Source of the DNA: Gracilibacillus boraciitolerans JCM 21714
GTDB taxonomy: Bacteria > Bacillota > Bacilli > Bacillales > Amphibacillaceae
Reading direction: 5' to 3'
Length of the DNA: 64,000 nt
Assembly (NCBI RefSeq): GCF_000521485.1
Contig: NZ_BAVS01000012.1
Span: 28,799 to 92,798, forward strand
Shown: positions 50,150-58,689 of the stretch, piece after piece
Numbering within the stretch: the first letter of the stretch is position 1
Layout: each line of letters opens with the position of its first letter
The notes under the pieces: generated by a model
Told to the model about the DNA's origin: nothing
The model's database searches: none
The model's input: only the letters and a program-made list of their open reading frames with translations
Translations under genes and position numbers: made by a program

Positions 50150-51853
50150 TCAATCTACAACTTCTGTAACTTCCTCAGTAATCTGATCCCCACCTTGGTT
50201 TTTCCAGTCTTCAACAAATTGATCAAAAGTATCAAGTGATTCTGTTCCCATAATTATTTTTAAAAATGTTTCATCTTCTAATTTTTTAAGATTTACCCAT
50301 CTATCTTCCATTGTTTTCGTTTGTGAATATATTAAGCTATTCACACCTTTAATATCTGTATCAACTAGAGGTGCTGTACCAACTAATGCTGAATAGGCTC
50401 TCGTCCATTGTCCTAAGTTTGCATTTGGATCCCAATATTGAATATCAGTATTGTCGTATGGCTCTAGTTTAATTTCATGAATCGTATCAACATCAGATTT
50501 TAACAATTTATATGCTGGCATGTCGTAAAAATCTTCTGGTTCTTTTGTTCCAGCAAGCACATCCCGAAGCGCTATAGTTGTTACTTCCATTTCATCTGCT
50601 GGTGCATAAACAAGTCGCAATGGATAATAACCTGGACCACCGATACTTGGGTCAAATACAGATTCATTTGCTAATAAATTATTTAACATTTTCATTGGAG
50701 CTTCTGGATGTTCATAATCTTTTCTAACCACCACGTATTGGGTTGTAGTTGTACTTAGATGTGGAGTATAGTCGCCATTTTCATCAAGTGGAAGTGCATA
50801 TGATTGCCAGTTTGCTTCCGGATTTTCCTTAATTGCATCTGTAAGTGGTCCATATGGCATCCAGAACGGTCCAAAGAACATGCCGGTGTTACCACTAATA
50901 ATTGATTCACCAGAATCCTCTCGCACACCCATCTCTGGATCAATTAATCCCTCGCTGTACATATCTCTCAAAACGGCTAATGCTTCCTTAGTTTCAGGTA
51001 AAATGGATCCATAAACCGGCTGGCCATCGTCTCCTTCTAACCAGTAACCTGGATAAGCATGTAATGCAGAGAATATTCCATCAAATCCATAAAGATTATT
51101 TGTCGATTCTAAAAAGTTTGCATATAGTTTATTACTGGTATCAGGACCAGCTAAACCTATCGTATCATCCTGTCCATTTCCATCAGGATCCTCTTCTACA
51201 AATGCGCGTGCTACTTCTTTAAAGTCCTCAAGAGTCTTAGGTGGTTCGAGACCCAGTTTATCTAGCCAATCCTTTCTAATCCATAAATTATGCACACCGT
51301 CTGCACTTGCCTGCGAATTGGGCAAAGCCATAATTTTTCCATCAAATGTGACATTTTCAATTGCAATTCCATCTGTACTGTCGATAATTTCTTTTATGGC
51401 TGGTGAGGCGTAATTTTCATAAATATCTGTTAAATCTGCTATTTGATCTGCTTCAACCAATTGTCGTAACTCTACGGGTCCAACAACCATTGCATCTGGT
51501 AAGTCGTTACTTGCTATTGCTAAACTTACCTTTTGATCGTAATTGGAAGGAGATGCTGTAAAGGCATGCTCTACTTCAATATTCAAGTTTTCTTTCACAT
51601 GGCGAGTATATTGATTATCGAGCGGTGTATCTCCATCCTGTAAGCTGGTATCACTCGGATCAACTTCTTGTCCGATCGCAATTTTTATTGTCTCATCATA
51701 AGCTCCGAATGGATCTGCAGGTTCTGATGAGGTTTCCTCTCCTGTGTCATTTTCCGTATCTCCTTCTGCGGCCTCTTCTGAAGCTGTGTCATCATTGGAA
51801 CATGCAACTAACACAAACACCATTAATAATAAAAATAATAACTTCTTAAACAT
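50150..51853 (-). CDS. Glycan ABC importer, large substrate-binding lipoprotein (LipO/YtcQ type)
   Basis: 567 aa, longer than classical maltose-binding proteins, as usual for LplB/YtcP systems. Lipobox LVAC (Cys about 18), Asp/Glu-rich linker, then domains with ASNDLPDAMVVGP, TFDGKIMALPNSQ and HNLWIRKDWLDKLGLEPPKT. A cre site lies upstream. It heads the operon with the two permeases, YesL and the GH31 xylosidase, so xyloglucan-type oligosaccharides are likely. No G tract longer than four in this gene. Confidence 0.92.
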   Translation of the reverse strand: MFKKLLFLLLMVFVLVACSNDDTASEEAAEGDTENDTGEETSSEPADPFGAYDETIKIAIGQEVDPSDTSLQDGDTPLDNQYTRHVKENLNIEVEHAFTASPSNYDQKVSLAIASNDLPDAMVVGPVELRQLVEADQIADLTDIYENYASPAIKEIIDSTDGIAIENVTFDGKIMALPNSQASADGVHNLWIRKDWLDKLGLEPPKTLEDFKEVARAFVEEDPDGNGQDDTIGLAGPDTSNKLYANFLESTNNLYGFDGIFSALHAYPGYWLEGDDGQPVYGSILPETKEALAVLRDMYSEGLIDPEMGVREDSGESIISGNTGMFFGPFWMPYGPLTDAIKENPEANWQSYALPLDENGDYTPHLSTTTTQYVVVRKDYEHPEAPMKMLNNLLANESVFDPSIGGPGYYPLRLVYAPADEMEVTTIALRDVLAGTKEPEDFYDMPAYKLLKSDVDTIHEIKLEPYDNTDIQYWDPNANLGQWTRAYSALVGTAPLVDTDIKGVNSLIYSQTKTMEDRWVNLKKLEDETFLKIIMGTESLDTFDQFVEDWKNQGGDQITEEVTEVVD

Positions 51854-51908
51854 TTTTCTCCCCCCTCTTCCTAATAATATTTTGATTACATTACTATCAT
51901 AACAGTAT

Positions 51909-51922
51909 TGTAAGCGCGTTCA
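51909..51922 (+). promoter_or_regulatory. cre site upstream of the LipO-type gene
   Basis: TGTAAGCGCGTTCA matches TGWAANCGNTNWCA at 13 of 14 positions, 56 bases before the minus-strand start at 51853. Confidence 0.65.
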
Positions 51923-52021
51923 ATTGGTGGTATGTGTTTGAAAAAGGGAGATAAATGTATTTAGAAAATAATGATTTTTTAGTTTTGCTCACTAGTAACA
52001 CATTTATCATACATACCAAAG

Positions 52022-53419
52022 TCATTTGACCCCCCCTTTTTTGTTTATCTTTCGATATTCACTTGGCAAAAGTCCAGTCGTTTGACGGAATAATTTACTA
52101 AAATATTTGATATCTGTATAACCTACCTTCTCTGCAACTACTCTAACCTTTTCTCTTGTATACAACAAATAATGCTTAGCCATATTCATTCTTGCGATAC
52201 GGATATATTCGTTGAATGTATGACCAACCATCTCTTTAAAGCATCGGCTAAAATAACTTCTACTCATATTAACCTGATATGCAACATCTTGGGCGGTAAG
52301 AGGGGGGGACGCTAAGTTTTTTTTAATTATCGAAATAGCCTGAATAATACATTGGTTTGTCTCCGCAGAATAGGAGGAACTATATACTGTCATATAAATT
52401 TTTCTTTTGACTTCTGTTAACCAGCTTTCAACGTCTGACCAATAATTTAAATTATCAGGTACATCGATATTTTCCGGCAAAATATCACCGTACACTTTTT
52501 TGCAATCATTAATTGCCCACGTTAAATGGGCCTCCAGTTGCTCCTGTGGCAGCCGTGCTTCTTTCAACGTTCTCATCATTTCGTTAAAATCGTCTTGATT
52601 TGCTATCCAATCCAAAGAAGGTAATTTTTCTTTCCAGTTAATACGTTGCTTTAAAAAGTCTGTGGTAGTAGGAAGTTGTTCCAATGTTTTAATCGCAATT
52701 TGCATGTCGTGATGTAATTCATAAAATAACAGCTGTTCATAATATTTGTTAATAAGCAGTTTCATTTCACTAAATTCCTTATGATTAGAAGGTTTCACAC
52801 ATAACAATGGCCTGATGGTTTGTTCTGATTCAATCAGAAGTGTTACTAGTTCCTCAACAGAATAATTAGGTGTATTTACTATTATACAAGCATTATGCAA
52901 TGCAACTATATTTTCGTCTTCCATCAGCTCATTTAACACTAACTTACATGTTGCTACTTTTGGGGGGGAAACAAAGCCAAAACCGAAATCAATCGCATCG
53001 ATATCCTGAATATTCGGCTGCTGTTGTTTAATATATTCTTTTTCAATTCGTTGCTGAATACGATGTAATATTTGATCCATATTATTCTCATCTAACTCAA
53101 TTTTCGCAATATAATCAATCGCCCCCCCTAATCTCATGGCCTCTTGTATATATTCAAAGTCGCGGTGAAGTGATAAGACTACAATAAAAATTTTCGGATA
53201 CCTTTCTTTTACAATTCGTATCAATTCAATTCCTGACATAATTGGCATAGCTAAATCAGTAATGATCAAGTCGACTGGTTGTTCTTCGATAAATTGCAAA
53301 GCCTTTTCGCCATTTTTTGCATCACCAACAATTTCCATACCAAATTTATTCCATTCAAATGAGGAGATAAGACTTTTGCGTACTAATTTATCATCCTCTA
53401 CAATCAATACTCGAGTCAT
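52022..53419 (-). CDS. Response regulator, YesN type
   Basis: 465 aa. The receiver has VLIVEDDKLVRKSL, phospho-acceptor Asp in DLIITDLAMPIMSG and the sequence RLGGAIDYIAKIELD with the conserved Lys; relatives read LGAIDYI, so the G7 at 53122-53128 adds a glycine. A C-terminal AraC pair of helix-turn-helices follows (LTAQDVAYQVNMSRSYFSRC, VAEKVGYTDIKYFSKLFRQT). It overlaps the kinase stop by 29 bases, and precedes the LipO-type operon it probably controls. Tracts at 52030-52036, 52302-52308 and 52962-52968 add further residues. Confidence 0.92.
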   Translation of the reverse strand: MTRVLIVEDDKLVRKSLISSFEWNKFGMEIVGDAKNGEKALQFIEEQPVDLIITDLAMPIMSGIELIRIVKERYPKIFIVVLSLHRDFEYIQEAMRLGGAIDYIAKIELDENNMDQILHRIQQRIEKEYIKQQQPNIQDIDAIDFGFGFVSPPKVATCKLVLNELMEDENIVALHNACIIVNTPNYSVEELVTLLIESEQTIRPLLCVKPSNHKEFSEMKLLINKYYEQLLFYELHHDMQIAIKTLEQLPTTTDFLKQRINWKEKLPSLDWIANQDDFNEMMRTLKEARLPQEQLEAHLTWAINDCKKVYGDILPENIDVPDNLNYWSDVESWLTEVKRKIYMTVYSSSYSAETNQCIIQAISIIKKNLASPPLTAQDVAYQVNMSRSYFSRCFKEMVGHTFNEYIRIARMNMAKHYLLYTREKVRVVAEKVGYTDIKYFSKLFRQTTGLLPSEYRKINKKGGVK

Positions 53420-55155
53420 TGTTATTCCCCCCCTTAATAAACGGTATCAATAATCTGACGGTCGTTCCTTTATTGACTTCGCTTTGAATCTCTATTTCAG
53501 CAAACTCTCCGTATGTTCTTTCCATTACCCGTTTTACATAATTGAGTCCAATTCCCATCCCATTTTGTGTTTGGTGAAAGGAGTTATGATGAAGAATTTC
53601 GTCCATTTTTTCCTGGCTCATTCCTCTCCCATCATCACTAACTTCTATAATTATCATATCTTTTTCTAAATTGACGGTTACCGTAATTTTACCTTCGTCC
53701 ACCAAGCCATGATATATCGAATTCTCTACAAGGGGCTGTAAAATAAATCTAGGAATAGGAGATTGCAAGACATTTTCAGGGACATTAATAATGGTCTGGT
53801 AATCAAAATCATACCGAATTTGTTGAAGGACTAAATATTGTTTCATAGAGTCTAATTCCTCTTCCAAATTTGATAGGATTCCTAGTTTTCCCATATTATA
53901 ATACAATAGCTTGTTTAAAGATGATAATAACTGTGTTAATTCGTTTCTTTCACCAGACATCGCTAACCATTTGGCTGTGTCTAACGTATTCATTAAAAAA
54001 TGAGGATTAATTTGATGCTTTAATTTTTCGACTTCCAGATCTGCCCGCTTTCTTTCTTTCTGTTCAATTTCCTTTATTAAACTAACAATTTGTGTTCGCA
54101 TTTCACGAAACCGGTTTATTAAATCTACAAATTCGGGAATTTTTGTTGTCACAACCTCTGAGTGGAAGTTACTATTTCCCATTAGTTTAATTTCATGGCG
54201 GAATTCTTTTAATGGTTTATATAGCGTTTTCCATAATAATAGAGAAACAATTAAACTGATAAAAACAAATAAAATAGCAATATACATCATCAATATGCCC
54301 CATTGATTCATTTCTTTATTGTATTGTGATATCGGAATCAAAGCTATAATACTCCATCCTTTTTTTGTCTTCTCTTCAAACCAATAAAAGCCATTGAATT
54401 TGCCATATCCTTTTTCATCCCCCATTAAAGGTACTCTTTAACGGCAAATTGTCATTTTCACTATAAATGACTTTGTTAAGATCATCGAGCAGAATATACT
54501 CTGCATTATTCATAACGTTATCTACTTCTAACAGATCATTTGTTAAATCAAGATTAGATTCTAAATAGATATAAATATCGTTGGCATAATTGACATCCAG
54601 CTTTCTTACAATAGACATCACATATTTGTTTTTATATCGTTCCATACTTATATGAGGTCCATAGGTATTCATATTATATCCCTCAGTTAACACAGGACCA
54701 TTTTTCAAAGAAAATTCATCTTTCACTCCATGATTATAAAAGAGATATTCCTGTTGACCTTCTAAATATAATAAAGATAAACCAACTCCGGGATTACTGA
54801 AAGTGATCACATTTAATTCGTTTTTAATATCTTCATAAACTTTTACTCTATCATATGATTGCGCTGTATGCAGATAATCATTTAATTTAAAGGATATATT
54901 GTCTGAAAAAGCAATTTGCTGTGCCACATAATTTAAATCGTCTACTGTATTTTCTAATGACAATCGAATTTGTTGTAAATTACTATTAAAGGTTGTATGC
55001 AGTTTATTCGTTAAAATATTGGACATGGAGATATAGGAAATTAATATAGTGAACGACAGAAGCAAAAAGGTACTAAGGGCAAAAACGAATGAAATTCTAC
55101 TTTTTAAACTTAATTTCTCAAAAAAATGAACAATTAATCGCCAGCGCTTCTTCAT
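53391..55155 (-). CDS. Sensor histidine kinase, YesM type, one frame break
   Basis: About 588 aa. Membrane helix (about 17-40), extracellular sensor, second helix, HAMP-like segment (KEFRHEIKLMGNSNFHSEVV), His block HQINPHFLMNTLDTAKWLAM, N box QPLVENSIYHGLVDEG and G box (SDDGRGMSQEKMDE, GIGLNYVKRVMER). The frame breaks at 54419-54423 (C5, where C4 gives STFNGDEKGYGKF). The end is also affected: a tract at 53427-53433 (seven) reads through into the response regulator, whereas five bases would end it at IKGE just before that ATG. The ribosome site lies in a C8 tract (55161-55168). Confidence 0.9.
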
Positions 55156-55231
55156 TTAATCCCCCCCCTATTATATTTGTAAACGCCCCCCCCATTTTAA
55201 ACATATTATACCTCGTAGGCACCTATTTAGA

Positions 55232-55313
55232 TTCCAGGGGATCAGCGTGATCTGAAACCACTTTGTAAAGTGGTTTTCTTTACAAAGTTAGTTGAAGAGC
55301 ATGCCCCCTGGAA
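55232..55313. repeat. Palindromic intergenic element
   Basis: Outer arms TTCCAGGGG (55232-55240) and CCCCTGGAA (55305-55313) enclose an inner palindrome ACCACTTTGTAAAGTGGT (55257-55274). The whole 82-bp unit can fold as a branched hairpin. Lies between the histidine kinase start and the 3' end of the lactate permease. It resembles the short non-coding repeats scattered in Bacillaceae genomes. No coding frame. Confidence 0.7.
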
Positions 55314-55445
55314 AGCGAAATGGGCAAGTCGAAGCGGCTTTTACAACTATCCTGCCTTTCAAAATGACCACTTAAATCCATAGTTATAAATATTCAATTA
55401 CTACGCATCATCTTCTTATTATGCAGTAAAAAATCTAAAAAACAA

Positions 55446-57099
55446 TTAAAGAAACAATCCTAGTAATCCAGCAAAAATAGCATAGATGATCATTGGTATC
55501 AGTGTCATCCGGATAATTAAACCTTCTTTACCTACTAATCCGACCACAGAGGCAGCAGCTACAACATTCACTACACAGATCATATTACCAGCATTTGCCC
55601 CCCATTACCTGTAACCCAACTATAGTAGTCGGCTCTAACCCTACTTGGTCCGCTACAGAAAATTGAAACAATGAAAACATCATATTACTGAATGTTGCAC
55701 TACCAGAAATAAATGAACCTAATGCTCCAATGAATGGTGCCATGATCGGCCAGCTGCTGCCTAATAACTCAGAAGCTTGATAGGCTAATTCAACTGGCAT
55801 ACTTTCAAATCCCGCATCATTTATACCAGAATTGATGAAGATACGTACCATAGGAACAGCCGTAAACAATGTGATTGCCGTTCCAATCAATGTTTTACCT
55901 GATGTTGATAAGGCTCTTGTTAACTCTTTCACACTCATTTTATGATAGAAGAATGTAATAATTACTACAATAATAAAGACTGTTCCAGGTAAATACAAGG
56001 GTTCAAATACAGCTGAAGTCGAAGTCCCTAAAATATTTTCCCAACCCACTTTTACGCTTGTTAACCATTCTTTAAAAGGTAAAATTTCTAGTCTTGTTAA
56101 GATTAGCAGAAGACCTAACAATTGATAAGGAACCCATGCTTTCCATAATGACATTTTCTTTTTAGTTTCTTCTTTTGCAATAGGTAAATTACCTAACCAT
56201 TCTTTCGGCCACTCTTCACGATCTGCAAATTCCCATGTTTCCTTCGGCATAAGAAACCCTTTTTTCACAGCGAACAGGATGATCACTAAACCAAAGAGGC
56301 CACCTATAATTGAAGGAAACTCTGGTCCAATAAAAGTAGCTACGATAAATGCAGGAACAGTAAAGCTTAGCCCTGCGAAAATAGCAAATGGCCACATTTT
56401 CAAACCATGTTTCCAAGACTTTTCTTCGCCAAAGAAACGTGTTAAAAGAACTACCATAATAAGTGGCATTAATGTACCTGTAATTAAATCAAATTGCATC
56501 ACTTGACTGGCTATTACTTTCATATATTCACCAATTGACATTTCATCTAAGAAAACAGCAACCATAGATGCAACTCCGCCGCCTTCCATTAACCCTTGCT
56601 CGACTCCTACAATAATTGGAGTACCAACAGCACCGAATGACACCGGGCTACTGTCAGCAATTAACGCTAAGACAACTGCAGCCAGTGGTGGGAATCCGAG
56701 AACAACAAGCAATGGCGCGACAATTGCAGCGGGAGTTCCAAATCCGGCAGCACCTTCAATAAAAGCACCAAAAAGCCATGCAATAATAATCACTTGTACA
56801 CGACGATCAGGTGTAACATCCATGTAAAATTTACGAATGGTATCTATAGCACCACTTTTTTGTAACGTATTGAGAAGAAGAATTGCTCCAAAAACAATAT
56901 AAAGAATCGAAACGCCAATCAAAATCCCTTCAAAAATAGATGCGCTAATTTGTAAGAAAGGTACTTTCCAATAAAAGAATGCTAAAATAGCAGTAACAGC
57001 CAAACTAATTGGCATTCCTTTCATCGCAGGCATTCTCAATAAGACCAGAAATAAGAACACTGCTAAAATTGGGGGGGTTAATGCAACAAATGTCATCAT
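55446..57099 (-). CDS. L-lactate permease, frame broken near the C-terminus
   Basis: About 551 aa after repair, 12 or more helices. Family blocks include [40 protein letters not shown] and the C-terminal [20 protein letters not shown]. Imports L-lactate or glycolate with protons. The frame breaks at 55598-55603 (C6, where C4 gives [20 protein letters not shown]) and would otherwise lose the last 50 residues. ATG 57099 follows GGAGTGA. G7 at 57071-57077 gives LTPPILAVF. No lactate oxidation genes are adjacent. Confidence 0.92.
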
Positions 57100-57316
57100 G
57101 TTTAATCACTCCATTTATAACTTAATACATGTATTGTAACACAAATTAAACTTAAATGTGAATTATTTCACATAATATACAAAAATATATAATCGATAGT
57201 CGTTATATTGTATTTTCTTTTTTAAAAATTTATTTTTCCGACGACAATACAATTAAGACAAAAAGCAAAGAGAAAGCTATATCTTCCCATATCCATAGAC
57301 CTAATTCGTCAAAATT

Positions 57317-57342
57317 AGATTCATTTCCCGGGAAATGAATCT
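57317..57342. repeat. 26-bp perfect palindrome
   Basis: AGATTCATTTCCC followed by its exact reverse complement GGGAAATGAATCT, with no loop. It sits between the lactate permease start and the end of the quinone oxidoreductase gene. The symmetry suits a dimeric regulator binding upstream of lldP-like; a terminator for the oxidoreductase is the alternative, but no clear T run follows. Confidence 0.6.
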
Positions 57343-57456
57343 TCCTTGTATTATCAGTATAACTAAATATTGCACATTTTAATAAACCATATTTTTCTTA
57401 AAATTCTGCTATCTTTTAAAATATCTAATACAAAAAGACGAAGATTATATCCTCGT

Positions 57457-58438
57457 CTAGTGTACTTTCAAGATAATTTTCCCTATATTTTTGTTAGCCT
57501 CCATATGTTGATGGGCCTTCGCAACATCTTCAATCGAAAATACCTGATCGATCACAGGAGTTAACACTTTCTTCTCAAAATAATGAATAGTGTTCTCATA
57601 AAAATCTCTAGTTAAATCTGCTTTATATTGATCGCTTCTAGGAGTTAATAAGGTACCAGTTAGCTGGATTCGCTTAGCCATTAATTTCATTAAATTAAAT
57701 TCCTTCAGCGTACTTCCACCTAGCAGGCCAATTAATATCCAACGCCCATCTACTGCAATACTATGATAATTTTTCTCCCAATAGTTTGCCCCCAACAAAA
57801 TCTAAAATTAGATCAACACCTGTATTTCTAGTTTCTTTTATTACGGCTTCTTCAAAAGCTTCTGATTTATAATTAATCACAAGATCTGCTCCTAATCTTT
57901 TGCAAACTTGTAATTTTTCATGTGAACCTGCTGTAGTAATCACCTTTGCTTGTGACAGAGTTTTAGCCAATTGAATTGCTGCGGTTCCTACTCCACTCCC
58001 CCCAGCATGAATAAGAACGGTTTCACCTTTAGATAATCTGCCTATCCAATACAATGTTTGATAGGCCGTTAAAAAAACCTCTGGTATAGCTGCTGCGTCT
58101 TCGAAAGTTAGCGATTCAGGTATCAGCATAGCACGATTTGCTGGCATGGCTACCTTATCAGCATAAGCCCCACCATTTACTATCCCCCCCATTACTCTGT
58201 CACCTTTAGCAAATCCTTTGCATCCATTAGAATCCGCTACAATTCCGGCAACTTCAACCCCGATAACTGGATTCTTGGCATAGCCCGACTTGCCTTCTCT
58301 ATTTAAAATATCTGTACGATTAACAGCTGTAGCTTGAACATCTATTAAGATTTCACCTTTTTGCAGTAGTGGTTCATCTAATTCCACAAATGCTAATTCT
58401 TCTGGACCTCCAGGTTGTTTCGCAATAACACCACGCAT
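57457..58438 (-). CDS. NAD(P)H:quinone oxidoreductase, PIG3 type (MDR superfamily), one frame break
   Basis: About 326 aa after repair. Zinc-free medium-chain reductase with VNRTDILNREG, VIGVEVAGIV, the nucleotide-binding HAGGSGVGTAAIQLAK and DLILDFVGANYWEKN after repair. The frame breaks at 57789-57793 (C5, C4 expected). C7 at 58184-58190 turns GDRVMG(I/L)V into GDRVMGGIV. ATG 58438 follows AAGGAGG. A single gene; possible detoxification of quinones. Confidence 0.92.
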
Positions 58439-58475
58439 CTATATACCTCCTTCATTTCTTGGTTAAGGTATTCTT

Positions 58476-58634
58476 TTATACTTTTCGAAAGGATCTTCTC
58501 TCAGCATATGTTACACATTTATAACAAACTGGCACCTTTTCGTCGTGATCATTATAATAATAATTTGGATTGACTGGTTTTTTTCCACACATGGCGCATT
58601 TTTTAGGTTGAAATAACTTCTTCCATATTCCCAT
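58476..58634 (-). CDS. Small zinc-ribbon protein
   Basis: 52 aa, MGIWKKLFQPKKCAMCGKKP then a tail with VPVCYKCVTY. The CxxC...CxxC pair suggests one bound zinc. ATG 58634 is chosen because GGAGGAA lies directly upstream; a longer frame to 58685 has no ribosome site. The function is unknown. Confidence 0.75.
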   Translation of the reverse strand: MGIWKKLFQPKKCAMCGKKPVNPNYYYNDHDEKVPVCYKCVTYAERRSFRKV

Positions 58635-58689
58635 AAACCATTCCTCCTTATCTACATTATAACTGTCACTTAAGTGTGATTCCAACTAT

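Noticed and set aside
57996..58003. G6 tract in HAGGSGVG of the quinone oxidoreductase as another expansion
   Set aside because: Two residues (GG or GA) are normal at this position of the family, so the six-base tract need not be lengthened.
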